Shown: piece by piece, positions 61,226 through 64,000 of the stretch
Position numbering within the stretch: the first letter of the stretch is position 1
Layout: every line of letters starts with the position of its first letter
Origin: Viola odorata
Taxonomy: Eukaryota > Streptophyta > Magnoliopsida > Malpighiales > Violaceae
Direction of reading: 5' to 3'
Length of the DNA: 64,000 nt
Assembly: GCA_963691705.1 (NCBI GenBank)
Contig: OY829541.1
Span: 45,835,661-45,899,660, forward strand
The notes under the pieces: model-generated
What the model was told of the DNA's origin: nothing
Database searches by the model: none
What the model saw: only the letters and a program-made list of their open reading frames with translations
Made by a program: the position numbers and the translations under genes

Positions 61226-63820
61226 AGAAGAAAATAGAAATTTTAATGGGATGCCTCAGTTAGATATGGAATTTGAAAGAATAGAAGATGGATAGGAATA
61301 TTTGGAGAACTTATGGTGGACGAGTTGGTTTTGATGTTCAAAAAGACTATTATAATAATAGTAAAACAGATGGGAGGATCACATCAATTAGATTTGTTTG
61401 TAACAAATAGGGTTGTAGAAGAGAAGATAAACGTGATCACCGAACTAAATGTTCTCGTGCTGAGATGAGGACGAATTGTCCGGTTCGTATGGGACTCATG
61501 TTCAACCAAGAAACAGAAAGATATAAAGTGCATGATTTAATTGTTGAGCACATCTATATGCTCCATCTTCCAGAAACTGCCCATATGATGACATCACAAA
61601 GGAAGATATCAAATATCCAGGTAACAGAGATTGATTTGGCCGATGACTCTGGGATTAGATTGAAAGCAACATTTGAATTTATGAGTAGACAAGGTGGAGG
61701 GAAAGAAAGTGTCAGCTACACTCTACAAGATCAAAAGAATTACCTTCGAACTAAAAGGCAAAGAGACTTGAAGCATGGAGAAGCAGGGAGTATATTGACG
61801 TATTTTCAACGACAAACTTTATCTAATTTGTCATTTTATCATGCTGAACAATTAGATGATGATGAACAAATTACAAACATTTTTTGGGTTGATGCAAGAA
61901 TGATTATGGACTATGCATGTTTTGGTGATGTGATTACTTTTGACACGACATACAGCACAAATAAAGATTTTAGACCTCTAAGTGTGTTTGTTGGATTTAA
62001 TCATCATAGAGCAATCACAATTTTTGGAGTTTTACTTCTGTATGATGAAACTAGTGTATCTTTTGAGTGGCTATTTAAAACTTTTTTGGCAGCACACAAA
62101 GGAAAATTGCCAAGATCTATTTTTACTGATCAAGATCCTGCAATGGCTAGTGCACTCAGTAAAGTAATGCTAGAGACATACCATGGGTTATGTTCTTGGC
62201 ATATCATGCAAAATGCTATAAAGCATTTAGGAAATTTACTGAAAGAAGGATCTCATTTGCTCAAGGATTTTAATGAATGCATGTATCATTATGAGGAAGA
62301 AAATGAATTCCAAGAAGCATGGGAAAAGATGCTCATTAGTTACAAAATTCAATAAAATAGCTGGTTGCATCGCATATATGAGAGGAAAGAACAGTGGGCT
62401 AAGTGTTACATGAAAAATGCTTATACTTTAGGTATGCGGAGTACACAATTCAGTGAAAGTTTTAATGGAGATTTAAAAGATCATTTGAAATCAGACTTAG
62501 ACATTATACAATTCTTTAAGCACTTTGAAAGAGTTGTGGAAGATAAGAGATACAACGAGTTGAAAGCTGAGTACAACTCGAGGCAAAAATTACCAAGATT
62601 GAAAATGCACTACTCACCTATGTTAAAACAAATGGGACATATTTATACTCCAACGGTGTTTGAACTATTTCAGGAGGAGTATGATTTATCTTTAGCAGCT
62701 GTCATAAAATATCGCCAGGAGAGTGATCAAGTTTGTGAGTTCATAGTTGCTATGCATGAAAAGGGTGGAGAGTATAGAGTAATTAGTGATACACATGAAA
62801 AAACTGTTTGTTGCAGTTGCAAAAAGTTTGATACAGTTGGAATCTTATGCTCTCATGCTTTGTAGGTTCTTGATGTGATGGATATAAAACTTGTTCCTGA
62901 CATTTAAATTCTAAAGAGATGGACAAGAGGAGCTAAGAATGTAAGTGTACAAGATACACTTAGGGGAGAAGTATCTGCTGATGTTAAATTAGAAGTCTCT
63001 AGACGTTATAAGTATTTATGTCCTAAATTGATCAAGTTAGCCTCTCGAGCATCTGAAAGTGAGGAGGCCTATGAATTGTTAAGTAAAGTCATTCAGAATA
63101 CAAGCCAAGAAATTGAAAACATTTGTACAAGCCGTGTTGCTTATGATTTTAATGAAATTGATGCCAATAATAATTATTTAAATGGCGATGGGAACTTACC
63201 TGAAGAATTGCTGGCTCAGAATATTAGAGGTTTGAAGAAGAGAACTGGAAAAAAATATGGAAAAAGGCTAAAGGGTTGGGTGGAAAAACAATCAAAGATT
63301 ACAAGAAAAAAGAATAAAAGTATTCCAGAGAGTCAATCATTGGAGGTACTTGTTTTGTTCATAACCTCTTTTTTTTTTGTGAATCGAACTACATTAATGT
63401 GGTATTTTTTTACCAGATTGTTAAAGCCTCTAATGCTATGACATTCATGAGTTCAAGTCAAGTTGAAGGAGTGTCAAATACTCATACTGCATTATTGATG
63501 GTAAATAATTCGCAATGGATCAATTGGGGCTTTGTCCTATTAAATTCTTAGAGACACATTACTAATTTAAACTATATTCAAGCTATGAGCAATATTGGAC
63601 CAATCAACTGCGAGAATCCATTTAACTTTGGTTCGTCCTCTCAAGCTTCCAGCTACAATAATGTAAGTTTTGAAAAATAAATAAATAAATAAGTTAATAT
63701 TTTTTACTATTTGATAGATAATTTAGAATTGATTAATTTTTTTTATGTTTATTTCCAGGGCATAAATGGTGAACCAACCCATTTCATTAACATTGATGAA
63801 AGTACACAGAGAATTACTTA
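61226..63820 (+). pseudogene. FAR1-related / MULE-type transposase pseudogene
   Basis: FAR1-family proteins derive from Mutator-like transposases. After an acceptor near 61222 the frame gives Met-Pro-Gln-Leu-Asp-Met-Glu-Phe, shifts near 61290, then the FAR1 DNA-binding domain (Thr-Tyr-Gly-Gly-Arg-Val-Gly-Phe; Arg-Thr-Asn-Cys-Pro-Val-Arg-Met). The transposase domain has Thr-Phe-Asp-Thr-Thr-Tyr-Ser (near 61945) and Thr-Asp-Gln-Asp-Pro-Ala-Met (near 62130). A SWIM motif, Cys-Cys-Ser-Cys...Gly-Ile-Leu-Cys-Ser-His-Ala, lies near 62812-62860. In-frame stops at 61408-61410, 62353-62355, 62863-62865 and about 62905. Likely introns near 63346-63416 and 63662-63759 precede short terminal exons. Confidence 0.8.
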
Positions 63821-64000
63821 ACTACATATGGAACATAATTAAGTTCTTGTTTGCGGGTACATTTGACCAAAAATTGAAACTTTAGCATCACCTCGGGGAG
63901 TTGCATAATGAGGGAGATGTTGTATATGTTCATGATTGCAATAATTTACCATCACAGCAGATGAAAACTTGAATCCAAACCTCAATTTTTATATTGTGAA
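63821..64000. other. 3' flank of the FAR1-like pseudogene
   Basis: Nothing recognised to the window edge. Confidence 0.35.

Overview
The window is repeat-dense nuclear DNA from a flowering plant, probably a dicot. The evidence is several Ty3/gypsy LTR retrotransposons of the Tat and Athila lineages, Mutator-like (MULE) and FAR1-like transposase remnants, plant-type introns and TATA boxes, and a piece of a plant serine acetyltransferase gene. I see no intact ordinary host gene. All calls were made by eye; nothing was searched against a database.

Layout. (1) 1-10232: RE-1, a decayed Tat-lineage element cut by the left window edge, with gag-pol on the minus strand and extra genes on the plus strand. 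(2) 10340-12227 plus 34637-34661: one MULE transposase pseudogene. It is split by OG (12233-34636), an Ogre-like LTR element with only a gag remnant and target duplication GCACC. OG is in turn split inside one LTR by RE-2 (12694-28764), a young 16-kb Tat-lineage element with target duplication TAACA. (3) 34858-37439: an odd insertion with LTRs in inverted orientation around an integrase fragment, target duplication AAGTA. (4) 38970-39362: a MULE tail fragment. (5) 39491-45456: an Athila-like element cut off inside reverse transcriptase. (6) 45622-59739: RE-3, a third copy of the RE family. (7) 59806-60219: serine acetyltransferase exon fragments. (8) 61226-63820: a FAR1-like pseudogene.

The RE family is the most interesting content. 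Gag-pol runs on the minus strand from the right-hand LTR. Between the end of pol and the left-hand (3') LTR, four additional genes, here called asA, asB, asC and asD, lie on the opposite strand. Extra antisense ORFs are known in Tat-lineage elements, but here there are four separate units. Most have a TATA box, and asB, asC and asD also have a G-box (CACGTG). The first two have A-rich polyadenylation-like sequence downstream, and asC and asD have introns. asC and asD are paralogues of about 725 and 729 residues, each with an N-terminal domain resembling the 'putative gypsy-type transposon' (Transposase_28) family and a C-terminal coiled coil. The same order and the same promoter motifs recur in RE-2 and RE-3, and as far as visible in RE-1. 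In RE-2, asA, asB and asD have no disabling change; asC and gag-pol each carry a single premature stop.

The full-length gag-pol genomic transcript would cover the four antisense genes completely, so the family has a built-in source of double-stranded RNA. What the antisense proteins do is unknown.
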